Positions 7,370 through 15,254 of a stretch of DNA of 29,943 nucleotides are shown here, one piece after another; positions within the stretch are counted from its first letter, which is position 1; each line of letters starts with the position of its first letter. The DNA lies in IMG/VR virus record IMGVR_UViG_3300008267_000314, positions 1 to 29,943 of that record; one strand, given 5' to 3'. Both the position numbers and the translations under genes were made by a program. The notes below the pieces were generated by a model that was given only the letters and a program-made list of their open reading frames with translations, did no database searches and had not been told where the DNA came from. The DNA is from a virus.

Positions 7370-9285
7370 TAAGACACTGGGTTTATGACCTGGAGACCCT
7401 GGTGAATTGTTTCATCGGGGTCTTCGAGTCTTATGAAGGATCGCAGCGTAAGATCTTTATCGTACATCCTCTGAAGAACGATATGATGGAGCTATTGCGT
7501 TTCCTGCATGACTGCAAACGTGAGAAAACATGGATGTTCGGGTACAACAACATAGCGTTTGACGCACAGATACTCGAACATATTCTCAAGAACGGGGATA
7601 ACCTGTTACTCATGTCCGCAGAAGACGCCGCACATGATATCTATCAGTATGCGCAGAAGGTCATATCCAAGATGAACAGTGGAGAATTTTCGGATTATCC
7701 TGAGTGGAAGCTGAGTATGCCACAAATAGACATATTCAAGCTGAACCACTGGGATAGTGAAGCTAAGAAATGCGGACTCAAATGGGTGCAGTACAGCATG
7801 GATTGGTTCAATGTAGAAGAAATGCCACATGAACACTTCAAGCCTGTACATGGTATGGAAACCTTGAACAGAGTGGTAAGCTATTGCATCAATGACGTAT
7901 CCAGTACCAAAGCCATATTTCTTATCGAGGACATGAAAAAGCAGATAAACCTGCGTGCTAAACTCAGTAAGGAGTATGGTCTTAGTTTGCATTCAGCCAG
8001 CGAACCGCGTATCAGCAAAGAGATGTTCATCCACTTCCTTAGTAAGAAGCTGGGTACGGATAAGAAGTCCATAAAAGGACTCAGAACGATCCGCGACAAG
8101 GTAGAACTCAGGGATATAATTCTTCCTTACATACGGTTCCAGACACCTCCGTTTGCAAACATGCTGGCATGGTTCAAACGACTGACTGTTACCATAACCG
8201 AAGGAAAGATAAAAGGTCCACAACATCTGATGAAAGCTTACGGAGTAGATACTGTCTACGCCTTAGGTGGTATTCACGGTTGTACCAGTCCAGGTATCTA
8301 CGAGTCAAACCAGACTCATGTAATAGTGACGGCAGACGTCACTAGTTTCTATCCAAACCTTGCTATCCGTAACAAGTGGTCACCTGCGCACATACCCCAG
8401 GAAGAATTCTGTGAACTGTATGAATGGTTCTTCCAGGAGCGTAAGAAGTACGGCAAAAAGGATCCATTGAACTATCTGTTCAAGATTATCCTTAATTCCA
8501 CATACGGTTTGAGCAAGAATAAACACAGCTTCTTATATGATCCAGAACTGACTTTCCGCATTACTGTGAACGGTCAATTACTATTGAGTATGCTTTATGA
8601 GATGGTGATGCTTGAAATACCTGAAGCTGAACCACTTATGCAAAATACCGATGGTCTGGAGTTTCGCATACCTAGAACTGAAACAGAAAGGTTTCAAAAG
8701 GTATGCAAACAGTGGGAGGAAATGACCAGTCTGCAACTCGAATGCGACACATATCATAAGATGGTGATCGCTGATGTAAACAATTATATTGCCATATACG
8801 GTGGTGACAAGGAACCTAAGTCGAAAGGCAGGTTTGAATGGAAGGATCTCGCCCTTCATAAGAACAAGAGTTTCCTTGTAGTCGCCAAAGCATTACATGA
8901 GTACTTTGTAAACGGCGTAAAACCCGAAGATTACCTGGAGGCAAACAGGAACATCTTTGATTATTGCGGCGGTGTCAAAGTACGGGGTGAATGGTATTTG
9001 ACAAGCAAATACATCAAAAACGGTAAGTATTATCAAGACAAGCTCCAGAAACTTGTCAGGTATTACATATCGGAAACAGGTGTGAAGCTTACCAAATGCA
9101 ATCCAGACGGAAGAGAGATACAGCTTGAATCAGGACACTGGCTCCAGACAGTGTACAACAAACATGAGGAACGTCCTTTCGAGGAATATGGCATAGACAA
9201 AAGATATTATCTGGAAAAGATATACCAGGAAATCGCTAATATTGAAGGTAGCAAACATAAGCTTCTTCAAACAACATTATTCTAA
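7366..9285 (+). CDS. DNA polymerase, family B with 3'-5' exonuclease
   Basis: This is the phage replicative DNA polymerase. Exonuclease motifs come first: Exo I YDLE (Asp8, Glu10), Exo II NNIAFD (61-66) and Exo III YCIND (Tyr173, Asp177). A linker GGIHG (301-305) resembles the family B YxGG element. Polymerase motif A is DVTSFYP (Asp324-Pro330), motif B is KIILNSTYG (Lys373-Gly381) and motif C is QNTDGLEF (Asp429). Motif C has a single Asp and a Gly in place of the usual DTDS. At 639 aa it is compact, and I see no clear terminal-protein-priming insert. It overlaps the genes on both sides. Family B polymerases are one of the two types found in crAss-like phages. Confidence 0.95.
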   Translation: MIRHWVYDLETLVNCFIGVFESYEGSQRKIFIVHPLKNDMMELLRFLHDCKREKTWMFGYNNIAFDAQILEHILKNGDNLLLMSAEDAAHDIYQYAQKVISKMNSGEFSDYPEWKLSMPQIDIFKLNHWDSEAKKCGLKWVQYSMDWFNVEEMPHEHFKPVHGMETLNRVVSYCINDVSSTKAIFLIEDMKKQINLRAKLSKEYGLSLHSASEPRISKEMFIHFLSKKLGTDKKSIKGLRTIRDKVELRDIILPYIRFQTPPFANMLAWFKRLTVTITEGKIKGPQHLMKAYGVDTVYALGGIHGCTSPGIYESNQTHVIVTADVTSFYPNLAIRNKWSPAHIPQEEFCELYEWFFQERKKYGKKDPLNYLFKIILNSTYGLSKNKHSFLYDPELTFRITVNGQLLLSMLYEMVMLEIPEAEPLMQNTDGLEFRIPRTETERFQKVCKQWEEMTSLQLECDTYHKMVIADVNNYIAIYGGDKEPKSKGRFEWKDLALHKNKSFLVVAKALHEYFVNGVKPEDYLEANRNIFDYCGGVKVRGEWYLTSKYIKNGKYYQDKLQKLVRYYISETGVKLTKCNPDGREIQLESGHWLQTVYNKHEERPFEEYGIDKRYYLEKIYQEIANIEGSKHKLLQTTLF

Positions 9286-9485
9286 TGAGTAAGAAAACAA
9301 TAATCGACAGGGTCGTTGAACAGATCATAGACGACATTTGCAACTATAACGATACGGCGGCACTGGAAGAATTTCTGGTGCTGCTGTACTCGGAAAAGAC
9401 ACATCAATTCTACAAAGGTTACATTCCTGAAGAGGAGTGGAAGGATTACAGTGATTTCGATGATGAAATCAAAAGTTATTCATAA
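9285..9485 (+). CDS. small acidic hypothetical protein
   Basis: This 66-aa acidic protein starts on the last base of the polymerase stop (TAATG), so it is translated by coupling to it. It looks all-helical (about residues 5-38), with a Tyr/Glu/Asp-rich end (EEEWKDYSDFDDEIKSYS). No family is recognised. A hairpin follows directly after its stop, so it ends the polymerase segment of the operon. Confidence 0.7.
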   Translation: MSKKTIIDRVVEQIIDDICNYNDTAALEEFLVLLYSEKTHQFYKGYIPEEEWKDYSDFDDEIKSYS

Positions 9486-9523
9486 GCGGAAGGGGAGTGT
9501 CATAGCATGCTCCCCTCAACCGC
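9486..9523 (+). terminator. GC-rich two-part hairpin after polymerase segment
   Basis: The inner stem AGGGGAG (9491-9497) pairs with CTCCCCT (9510-9516). An outer stem GCGG (9486-9489) pairs with CCGC (9520-9523). No T-run follows, so it may act as an attenuator or RNA stability element more than as a full terminator. Confidence 0.5.
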
Positions 9524-9535
9524 ATCCGTAATAAC

Positions 9536-9871
9536 ATGGAAGAAGATAAATTCTTTACAAAATCAAAACTCAAATCCACAACCAATATCATAGAAGCATG
9601 GGGAATGATGCGAAAACATTATGATGCCCTCTGCAGGATAACCCATAGGGAACTACCCCATGAGGAGTACATGAAGTTGTGGAGATACCGCAGGACTGTT
9701 TTGGAATACATAAGGTATCTTGAGTCATTGCCAGCGTTAGTTGTAGTATCCGATGACGAAGATCCAATCTATAAGAAACAGAAGAACAAAGCTTGCTCAC
9801 CCATGCAATACATAGGACCATGCGTAGCGATAGTAACGACAATAGAAACATATGGTGGGTCTGGTTCCTGA
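9536..9871 (+). CDS. hypothetical protein
   Basis: This 111-aa protein is unrecognised. The first 70 residues look helical and basic (AWGMMRKHYDALCRITHREL, then WRYRRTVLEYIRYLESL). The last 40 residues are low in structure and rich in Gly, Ser and Lys. It follows the hairpin at 9486-9523. Its 3' end overlaps in another frame with the 35-aa membrane protein starting at 9820, so the last 17 codons carry two coding frames. Confidence 0.65.
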   Translation: MEEDKFFTKSKLKSTTNIIEAWGMMRKHYDALCRITHRELPHEEYMKLWRYRRTVLEYIRYLESLPALVVVSDDEDPIYKKQKNKACSPMQYIGPCVAIVTTIETYGGSGS

Positions 9872-9927
9872 TAGCATTGTTTGTTATCGGGTTCTGGACT
9901 TTCATCATATGGTTATTAACCAAATAA
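9820..9927 (+). CDS. 35-aa single-pass membrane microprotein
   Basis: Reading from the ATG at 9820 gives a 35-aa product with a polar N-terminus (MRSDSNDNRN) and then a strongly hydrophobic Trp-rich helix (about residues 11-33, including WFLIALFVIGFWTFIIWLL), ending in Thr-Lys. This is a clear transmembrane segment with N-in or N-out not decidable. It overlaps the 111-aa gene by 52 bases in a different frame, and its stop lies one base before the next ATG. Without it there would be a 57-base gap here. Roles such as host membrane modulation, superinfection exclusion or a small lysis factor are possible but unproven. Confidence 0.6.
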   Translation: MRSDSNDNRNIWWVWFLIALFVIGFWTFIIWLLTK

Positions 9928-9928
9928 T

Positions 9929-10213
9929 ATGGAACAGATGACAACAGCTGACCTCATTGTAAAGACCTGCGATGAGCTGAAAGAATTATTACTGGATAAG
10001 AACCAGAAATACGGGGACGCCGTACATCAGTCAGGTCCGCTTTTCGATATAGATCCTGTAGTAGGAATACAATCCAGGATCAATGATAAGTTACGAAGGA
10101 TACAGAATTCTGGTCTCACAAAGGATACGGAAGACAGTCTCACCGATTTGATGGGGTACTTCGTGCATTTGAAGATTGCAATCAATAGGAAAAAAGAAAC
10201 CCCCATCTATTAA
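9929..10213 (+). CDS. Nmad1/MazG-like all-alpha protein
   Basis: This 94-aa protein matches the pattern of the nucleotide-modification-associated domain 1 (DUF1599) family, which is related to all-alpha MazG-type NTP pyrophosphatases. It has KNQKYGD (residues 24-30), RINDKLRRI (50-58) and an acidic helix EDSLTDLMGY (68-77). In this fold the acidic residues bind metal for nucleotide hydrolysis, but whether this copy is active is not clear. It is the last gene of the plus-strand block, and a hairpin overlaps its stop codon. A role in phage nucleotide metabolism is likely by family; a specific substrate cannot be given. Confidence 0.7.
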   Translation: MEQMTTADLIVKTCDELKELLLDKNQKYGDAVHQSGPLFDIDPVVGIQSRINDKLRRIQNSGLTKDTEDSLTDLMGYFVHLKIAINRKKETPIY

Positions 10214-10223
10214 AGACGGGGGT
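10199..10223. terminator. terminator hairpin between convergent operons
   Basis: ACCCCC (10199-10204) pairs with GGGGGT (10218-10223). After a single A/C mismatch an inner TCT/AGA stem closes around a 5-base loop. It overlaps the last codons of the plus-strand block and faces the end of the leftward spike gene (stop at 10257), so it probably ends transcription from both sides. Confidence 0.6.
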
Positions 10224-10256
10224 CCCAACCCATAATCAAACAACCACCCAAACAAA

Positions 10257-12482
10257 TCAGGGTATTCTTACTGCTCCAATGGAGTTAGTGGTCTGGTCAT
10301 GGTATAAGTATGTACCAGTTGTAGCACCAGGAGCTATGATCACAGCAGCCGCAGCCGCATAATTCAAGTATGAAGGAAGACAGTTATTGGAGATGATGGT
10401 GGAGTTAGGAATTGCATTGTTAGCTCCAGCACCATTACCAAGGGCAAGTACATAGTTCACAGTGTTGGTTTGAGCAGCACCTGAACCAAGTGCGACAACA
10501 AAGTCTCCAGTGTTAGCAGCACCTGCAAGTACACCCATTGCATGAAGTTTGTCTCCAGTATTGGCATTACCTGCGCTCTTACCTATCGCCACCACGTCGA
10601 TTCCAATGTTGTTGAATCCAGCACCTTGACCAATGAGGATGGCATCAGCACCTGTCTGGTTCTGACCTGCATTTTCACCAATGGCAATCGCATCATCAGC
10701 AGTATTACCTGAGAGTGCATTGTTACCTATGGCAACCACATCATCACCTGTGTTGGTTAAAGCTGCACTGTTACCAAGTGCAACCACATCAATTCCACTG
10801 TTTCCACTAGCTGCATCAGAACCAAGTCCGATTACATCACTAGCACCTGTGTTGGCTTCACCAGCGTCAGTACCAATGAAAAGAAGACCATTTGCAATGT
10901 CCTGTCCTGCTGCAAGTGTATCTTGAATGTTGCAACATGCAGCAGTAGGATTATTATAGACAAGATCTGCAAGAGCTGGAATGGTGGCAGGAGCAGTTGT
11001 AATCCAAAGATTATTTGCGGGATCAACAATTGCAGCAGCATCAACTGTAGGATCATTACCAAAATCTACAGTTTGAAAGTTCCAAATATTCTCTCCTACG
11101 TTTCTAAACTTGTTTTCATAAATAGAATTGGGTAATGTTGGTGTAGTAGGATATTGAGACTCAATATTGATATTTCGTAACTCAATTACAGGTGCTTTTC
11201 CAGGTGTAGGATTTGGATTTGGACTTTCTACATTAATTAAACATGCATTTAATCCTCCAGGACCAGCAATTGCAGTAATCGATTCAATTATAAATCTGAC
11301 ATTTGTTGGTGTACCCCCATCATTAGCTAGATATGTAACCAAAGCCTTTTGCCATCCAACATTACCATTGCCTCCAACAGCAGTATTGTAGACCATTACA
11401 TTAGATACTTTGACTACTCTTGCAGTAGTCACATTTACAACGATACCTTCACCAAAAGTTGTTAAACCACCTCCATCAGCTCCTGTTATATATACATGGT
11501 CTATTTCAATGCATTGTGCGTCATTTACTCCTCCATCTACTACCTGAATAAGAGCTGTAGGACTAAGAGTATTAATGATGAATACTTGGGATATTTGCAA
11601 GTTACTACTTATAGCATTAACACTATTCACCCATCCACCTGGAGCTATACGTATTCCATAAGTGGCAACAGACTTGAGTCTTATATTTGTTACTGTAGAG
11701 TTAGGACAACCTTCCATCCTAATTCCAATATCAAAATTCTCAAGAGCAATGTTTTCAATATTACAATTTGTAGAAGCACCTAAACTAAGAAATGAATAAC
11801 CACTTCCTTGCCATACACCAGTGCCTCCATCAGCTATGAAGTTCTTTACGGTAAATCCATTTTTAAAATAATCTGGTCCATCTACAAATTGATCTGTTGG
11901 ATATCTAACAAACATATCAAACTGGGTATTAACCGCTTTATTGATTGTTGCACCATTTCCATCAATCAAAAACATATAAGGCTGAAGATTTGCTGGTCCA
12001 GTTGTTGGAAGATCTATACCTCTAGTCAACCAGTATTTCTTTGGTTCAAAGGTCAAAGATGTACCAGCAAGTCCAGCAATTCCATTTCCTGCGGCACTAT
12101 CCTGCATAAACTTCATTGCATACCTGATAGCTGTAGTATCATAGTTATCAGTGGTGAGTGCAAAGCCTGGTCCATACCAGGAATCAAGTTGTAGCTGACT
12201 TACACCTAACTGAGCATAGGTATTAGGAATGCTTACACTGTTTTGACATCCAAACCAGCTTACTGAGATTGGACCATCAAATGAGCGGAGCCAATATCCT
12301 GTAACAGCATTCACAGGTTTGATTCTGACACCAGGAATATTAGTGATGGTGCTGTTGTTTACGCCGCTCACCCAGCGGAAGATACCTCCACCTGTAGTTG
12401 TATTGCGATCAAACGCCCCAATAACATGTGAGGAGTAAGTTGTGGAATTCGCAAGATCCCAGAAGTGTTTATAGAATGCCAT
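10257..12482 (-). CDS. tail spike/fibre: beta-helix plus YadA-like head repeats
   Basis: This is a probable receptor-binding virion protein of 741 aa. The first 90 residues look like an attachment domain. The middle (about 100-470) has the short turns and stacked Asn/Ile/Val strands of a right-handed pectate-lyase-like beta-helix (for example CNIENIALENFDIGIRMEGC). The C-terminal part (533-693) is ten repeats of about 16 residues of the VVAIGxxAxxxNTGDD type, like the beta-roll heads of trimeric autotransporter adhesins, then a 48-aa end. The middle of the gene is visibly more AT-rich than both ends. It lies next to another beta-helix protein and the lysis genes. No catalytic residues can be assigned. 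Confidence 0.8.
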   Translation of the reverse strand: MAFYKHFWDLANSTTYSSHVIGAFDRNTTTGGGIFRWVSGVNNSTITNIPGVRIKPVNAVTGYWLRSFDGPISVSWFGCQNSVSIPNTYAQLGVSQLQLDSWYGPGFALTTDNYDTTAIRYAMKFMQDSAAGNGIAGLAGTSLTFEPKKYWLTRGIDLPTTGPANLQPYMFLIDGNGATINKAVNTQFDMFVRYPTDQFVDGPDYFKNGFTVKNFIADGGTGVWQGSGYSFLSLGASTNCNIENIALENFDIGIRMEGCPNSTVTNIRLKSVATYGIRIAPGGWVNSVNAISSNLQISQVFIINTLSPTALIQVVDGGVNDAQCIEIDHVYITGADGGGLTTFGEGIVVNVTTARVVKVSNVMVYNTAVGGNGNVGWQKALVTYLANDGGTPTNVRFIIESITAIAGPGGLNACLINVESPNPNPTPGKAPVIELRNINIESQYPTTPTLPNSIYENKFRNVGENIWNFQTVDFGNDPTVDAAAIVDPANNLWITTAPATIPALADLVYNNPTAACCNIQDTLAAGQDIANGLLFIGTDAGEANTGASDVIGLGSDAASGNSGIDVVALGNSAALTNTGDDVVAIGNNALSGNTADDAIAIGENAGQNQTGADAILIGQGAGFNNIGIDVVAIGKSAGNANTGDKLHAMGVLAGAANTGDFVVALGSGAAQTNTVNYVLALGNGAGANNAIPNSTIISNNCLPSYLNYAAAAAVIIAPGATTGTYLYHDQTTNSIGAVRIP
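10404..10886 (-). repeat. ten ~48-bp coding repeats (YadA-head-like)
   Basis: Ten consecutive units (the first of 17 residues, the rest of 16) follow the pattern hydrophobic-x-x-(I/L/M)-G-x-x-A-x-x-x-N-(T/S/I)-G-x-D, for example VVALGNSAALTNTGDD and AIAIGENAGQNQTGAD. At DNA level the units are diverged, so this is an old protein repeat and not a recent tandem duplication. The pattern is that of a trimeric left-handed beta-roll. Confidence 0.85.
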
Positions 12483-12488
12483 GGTTGT

Positions 12489-13664
12489 TTAGATGTATTT
12501 GTTGTTTACAAAGATTGAGTCTGATAATATGATTTTTGATTCATCGAAGAACTCTGCATAACGGTGACGTGGAATCAATCCAGTGTACCATCTTGCAGCT
12601 CCGAATATGTTACGACCATCGTATATTTCCTTAAATTCCCAAGTCATCACATCTTCAATAGGAGTAATATCACAATCTACCCCTGAAGGTATTCCACCTT
12701 GGGTACGGAACTGGGCGTTCTGAGGCAACCAAGGTACGTTTTCAACATAAAGATGAGGATTCGGATAATTCGCAACTACATATGCGTTTCCTTCCACAAC
12801 GATCATGCTGGAGGTTCCGCTGGATGTGATATAAAGTCCATCGATTTTTGCAAAACCTGTGGACATATAAAGATATATCAATGCTCCTTGGAATGCAGGA
12901 TCTGAACTCAATGCCACACCGAATCCTGTATAGTTGCGGATCTGAACATTGTTTATCTCATTAGGCGTAGACATAAAAGGTTGATTGACATACAGACCGT
13001 AAATCATCAATGAAAGAGTGGCGCATTCATAATACGCTACCCTTGCAGTGGAATAGGATGTGAATCCTGTTACAAACGCAGCAACGTTTTCCTGACACTT
13101 CACTGTACAGTTCGTATAAGTGATGTCATTGCAACGGTTGTTTACATTAGTGGCAATCTTATCTATGAAACCAGCAAATGTTACGTTTTCAGCGTGACAA
13201 TTGGTGACAGTGGCGCGGTTGATATTTGCCAGTATCAATCCTGTCTTACAGTTTAGGAAACGGCAATTTTCAAATATGACATTTGTAGCATTATATAACT
13301 CTACACAGGTCATTGCAGCACCTCTGCAATCAAAATTGATATTCCTGAATATGATACTGCAAGATTTGTTGTCCAGCGGATTGTTCCTTTTGATAAGAGG
13401 AATGTCCGTACCTAATCCAGCTGATGTGTTAGGACGTATGGTAATACCGTTTCCCTCAATGATCAGTACTTTGGAAAGGTTACCCAGGAAATTAGGTGGG
13501 ATAACTACGGTGGAAGCAAGTTCCAACACATCACCTCCCAGTCCTGGTGCACCAGCTGTCTGTTCAATACTGATTGTTGTATAATCTACATTGCTAAGTG
13601 CCATATCAGCAACAGCAGTTGCAAAAGTTGCCGCGTTTGTGGCTATGTATTTGTTTACAGACAT
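12489..13664 (-). CDS. tail spike protein, right-handed beta-helix
   Basis: This 391-aa protein is largely a parallel beta-helix. From about residue 65 to 260 it shows repeated Asn/Cys-rich turns with aliphatic strands (CSIIFRNINFDCRG, VIFENCRFLNCKTGLILANI, ATVTNCHAENVTF), as in pectate-lyase-fold spikes. The first 60 residues differ from those of the 741-aa spike, so the two do not share an obvious anchor domain. It lies 6 bases before the 741-aa gene and after the spanin gene. It may bind or cut a surface polysaccharide; no catalytic residues are evident. Confidence 0.75.
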   Translation of the reverse strand: MSVNKYIATNAATFATAVADMALSNVDYTTISIEQTAGAPGLGGDVLELASTVVIPPNFLGNLSKVLIIEGNGITIRPNTSAGLGTDIPLIKRNNPLDNKSCSIIFRNINFDCRGAAMTCVELYNATNVIFENCRFLNCKTGLILANINRATVTNCHAENVTFAGFIDKIATNVNNRCNDITYTNCTVKCQENVAAFVTGFTSYSTARVAYYECATLSLMIYGLYVNQPFMSTPNEINNVQIRNYTGFGVALSSDPAFQGALIYLYMSTGFAKIDGLYITSSGTSSMIVVEGNAYVVANYPNPHLYVENVPWLPQNAQFRTQGGIPSGVDCDITPIEDVMTWEFKEIYDGRNIFGAARWYTGLIPRHRYAEFFDESKIILSDSIFVNNKYI

Positions 13665-13665
13665 G

Positions 13666-14214
13666 TTATATGACCTTTATGTATTTGATTAACGAGAATG
13701 CTGCGGCGGCAATTATCAAGACCACAAGACTTATGAAGTATAATTTTTGATGCCGTAACTCTTTTTCAAGTTTTTGGATGTTCACCATGTGGGTTTCTAT
13801 CACACCTTTTTGATGGCTGATTTCATTCTCTCTGGTTTCAATATCCATTTTGAGTATGTCTTCGTATTTCGTATCCCTGATGTAATTATCCACCCTTTCA
13901 ATTACTTTCCTGGTGCGTTCCTTGATGACTTCACTTATCATCAGATAACCCTCTTCCACACGTATCCAGGTACCTGAAGCCAGCACTGTATCAAACTCAC
14001 ACTCAGTACCTACAAATATAGTGTCTGAATTGATTGTAGTGTATATGTATGTCGTATCTTTTATGGTGGTCACCTTGGTAGTGTCGTTCACACAATAACC
14101 GCGTCTAACTACCTCCTGAGCAACCTGCTCGAACTTCTCATTATCCTTGAGAACCTTCTTCACAGGGTTGCAAGACAGCATCAATATCGCTGATATGTAG
14201 ATGAGGTATTTCAA
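13666..14214 (-). CDS. unimolecular spanin (u-spanin), TTG start
   Basis: This protein would fuse inner and outer membranes at the last step of lysis of a Gram-negative host. The N-terminus is a lipoprotein signal (MKYLIYISAILMLSC) with lipobox LMLS-C and lipid-bearing Cys15. A long periplasmic part follows, with a helical coiled-coil stretch (about 95-155), then a C-terminal membrane helix (about 159-177) and a short basic cytoplasmic tail. That is the architecture of one-protein spanins such as T1 gp11. The start is TTG at 14214, overlapping the stop of the upstream gene (TTGA). The next in-frame ATG (Met12) would destroy the signal peptide, so TTG is preferred. Confidence 0.85.
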   Translation of the reverse strand: MKYLIYISAILMLSCNPVKKVLKDNEKFEQVAQEVVRRGYCVNDTTKVTTIKDTTYIYTTINSDTIFVGTECEFDTVLASGTWIRVEEGYLMISEVIKERTRKVIERVDNYIRDTKYEDILKMDIETRENEISHQKGVIETHMVNIQKLEKELRHQKLYFISLVVLIIAAAAFSLIKYIKVI

Positions 14215-14531
14215 ATAGACTTTTCTTTTGGTTTAGGTACTTCAAGTTCGTCTTCCTTTTTAGCGATCATCTTGTACCAAGGAATCGGTATTGGATTCTT
14301 ATAGGATATTGGTTTGGTTGTATTACAAACCTGTTGTCGGACTCTGTCAATCTCCTTCTCCAACATGTCAATCTTCATTGTAGAGGCAGCGTCACGCGCC
14401 AGTAATGTCTTGACATCTGTTTTAAGTTCGGATAATTCTGCCCACAACATGACTCCTAGTATGGTGATCAACCCTGGGGTGATGTATTCTTTGATCCTGG
14501 ATACAACAGGATCCTTACCTGAACTGCTCAT
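14211..14531 (-). CDS. probable holin or lysis-accessory membrane protein
   Basis: This 106-aa protein has one membrane segment (about residues 16-33, ITPGLITILGVMLWAELSEL), then a charged coiled-coil-like stretch (about 34-67) and a Pro/Lys-rich tail. It is the first gene of the leftward lysis/spike operon and overlaps the spanin start. One membrane helix followed by a soluble domain fits some holins and holin partners. It carries AGGAA 2 bases before its ATG, one of the few Shine-Dalgarno-like sites here, although a spacing of 2 is too short for a typical site. The holin assignment is from topology and neighbours only. Confidence 0.5.
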   Translation of the reverse strand: MSSSGKDPVVSRIKEYITPGLITILGVMLWAELSELKTDVKTLLARDAASTMKIDMLEKEIDRVRQQVCNTTKPISYKNPIPIPWYKMIAKKEDELEVPKPKEKSI

Positions 14532-14669
14532 TTCCTATTAAATACATATATATTACAATTAGAATTTAATAAAAAAAAGCTTTAAAAACAAGTGTTTTGC
14601 TTTCTTATTACGATATTGCATCTACAAGGCGTAGGTGCTTAGTACCTTAAATCATTAACCTAATTCATT
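14532..14669. promoter_or_regulatory. divergent intergenic region with probable promoters
   Basis: These 138 bases separate the leftward lysis/spike operon from the rightward regulator cassette and are the longest gene-free stretch in the window. For the minus strand, TTTT, 19 bases, TATATATG (box at 14545-14552) is a weak Bacteroidota-type promoter. For the plus strand I see no good match. Inside are an A8 run, a stem AAAAC-AAGT-GTTTT, and small hairpins CTAC...GTAG and GGT...ACC in what would be the cassette's 5' leader. They could be operator or RNA elements. Confidence 0.35.
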
Positions 14670-15248
14670 ATGAGAGAATTGTTTCAGCTGTTCAAAGACA
14701 ATGAACTGACTCCGAACGGCTATTATGTTTTGCATTGTATTGAAAACAATGTAATTATGGATTTGAATCTGGCATACAGCACAGAAATGCATCGACTAAA
14801 ACTCCAGGGATTTCTGGATGAAAAATCAAACCTTACCGAAAAAGGAATTATGGTTCTAAACCAGATAAATAAGGTAGAACCTAAAAAGACCAATAAAGAA
14901 GCTATTACAGCTGACTTTAAATCTAACTTATTGAAGTACAGAGAATTATTTCCAACAACAAAAGAAGCAGGAAGACCTGTAAGAAGTACACTTGTGGATT
15001 TGGAACCCCGTATGCAGTGGTTCTTCAGGACTTATACGGAATATACTTGGGATATGGTTCTTAATGCAACCCAGAAGTACATTGAATCACAAAGCGGGGA
15101 TTACAGGTATTGCATGACCAGCGCCTATTTCATCAAGAAAGATGACAAAAATCGTAGTACATTATCTACGTTAGCTACATGGTGTGAAGCTGAGAATGAC
15201 GAACAACCTGATTCTAACCCATTTGTAGGATTTAACAGATTAGTCTGA
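14670..15248 (+). CDS. putative winged-helix transcription regulator
   Basis: This 192-aa protein has an N-terminal region (1-70) with the helix-helix-helix-wing pattern of MarR-like regulators: ELTPNGYYVLHCIENNV, then EMHRLKLQGFLDEKSNLTEK and a helix ending LNQI. The linker is Lys-rich (75-90). The C-terminal part (about 95-190) is aromatic (MQWFFRTYTEYTWDMVLNAT) and unrecognised, perhaps a dimer or partner-binding domain. It stands with one other gene on the strand opposite its flanking operons, a common place for a phage regulator. DNA binding is inferred from the fold pattern only. Confidence 0.55.
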   Translation: MRELFQLFKDNELTPNGYYVLHCIENNVIMDLNLAYSTEMHRLKLQGFLDEKSNLTEKGIMVLNQINKVEPKKTNKEAITADFKSNLLKYRELFPTTKEAGRPVRSTLVDLEPRMQWFFRTYTEYTWDMVLNATQKYIESQSGDYRYCMTSAYFIKKDDKNRSTLSTLATWCEAENDEQPDSNPFVGFNRLV

Positions 15249-15254
15249 TAACTC

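Noticed and set aside
10404-10886. CRISPR array or DNA tandem repeat
   Set aside because: The 48-base periodicity is in phase with the reading frame and the units are conserved at protein level but diverged at DNA level, with no spacers.
11496-12194. Plus-strand open frames inside the 741-aa spike gene
   Set aside because: They are shadows of the long minus-strand gene, with Cys/Ser/Tyr-rich low-quality translations and no spacing consistent with a gene set.
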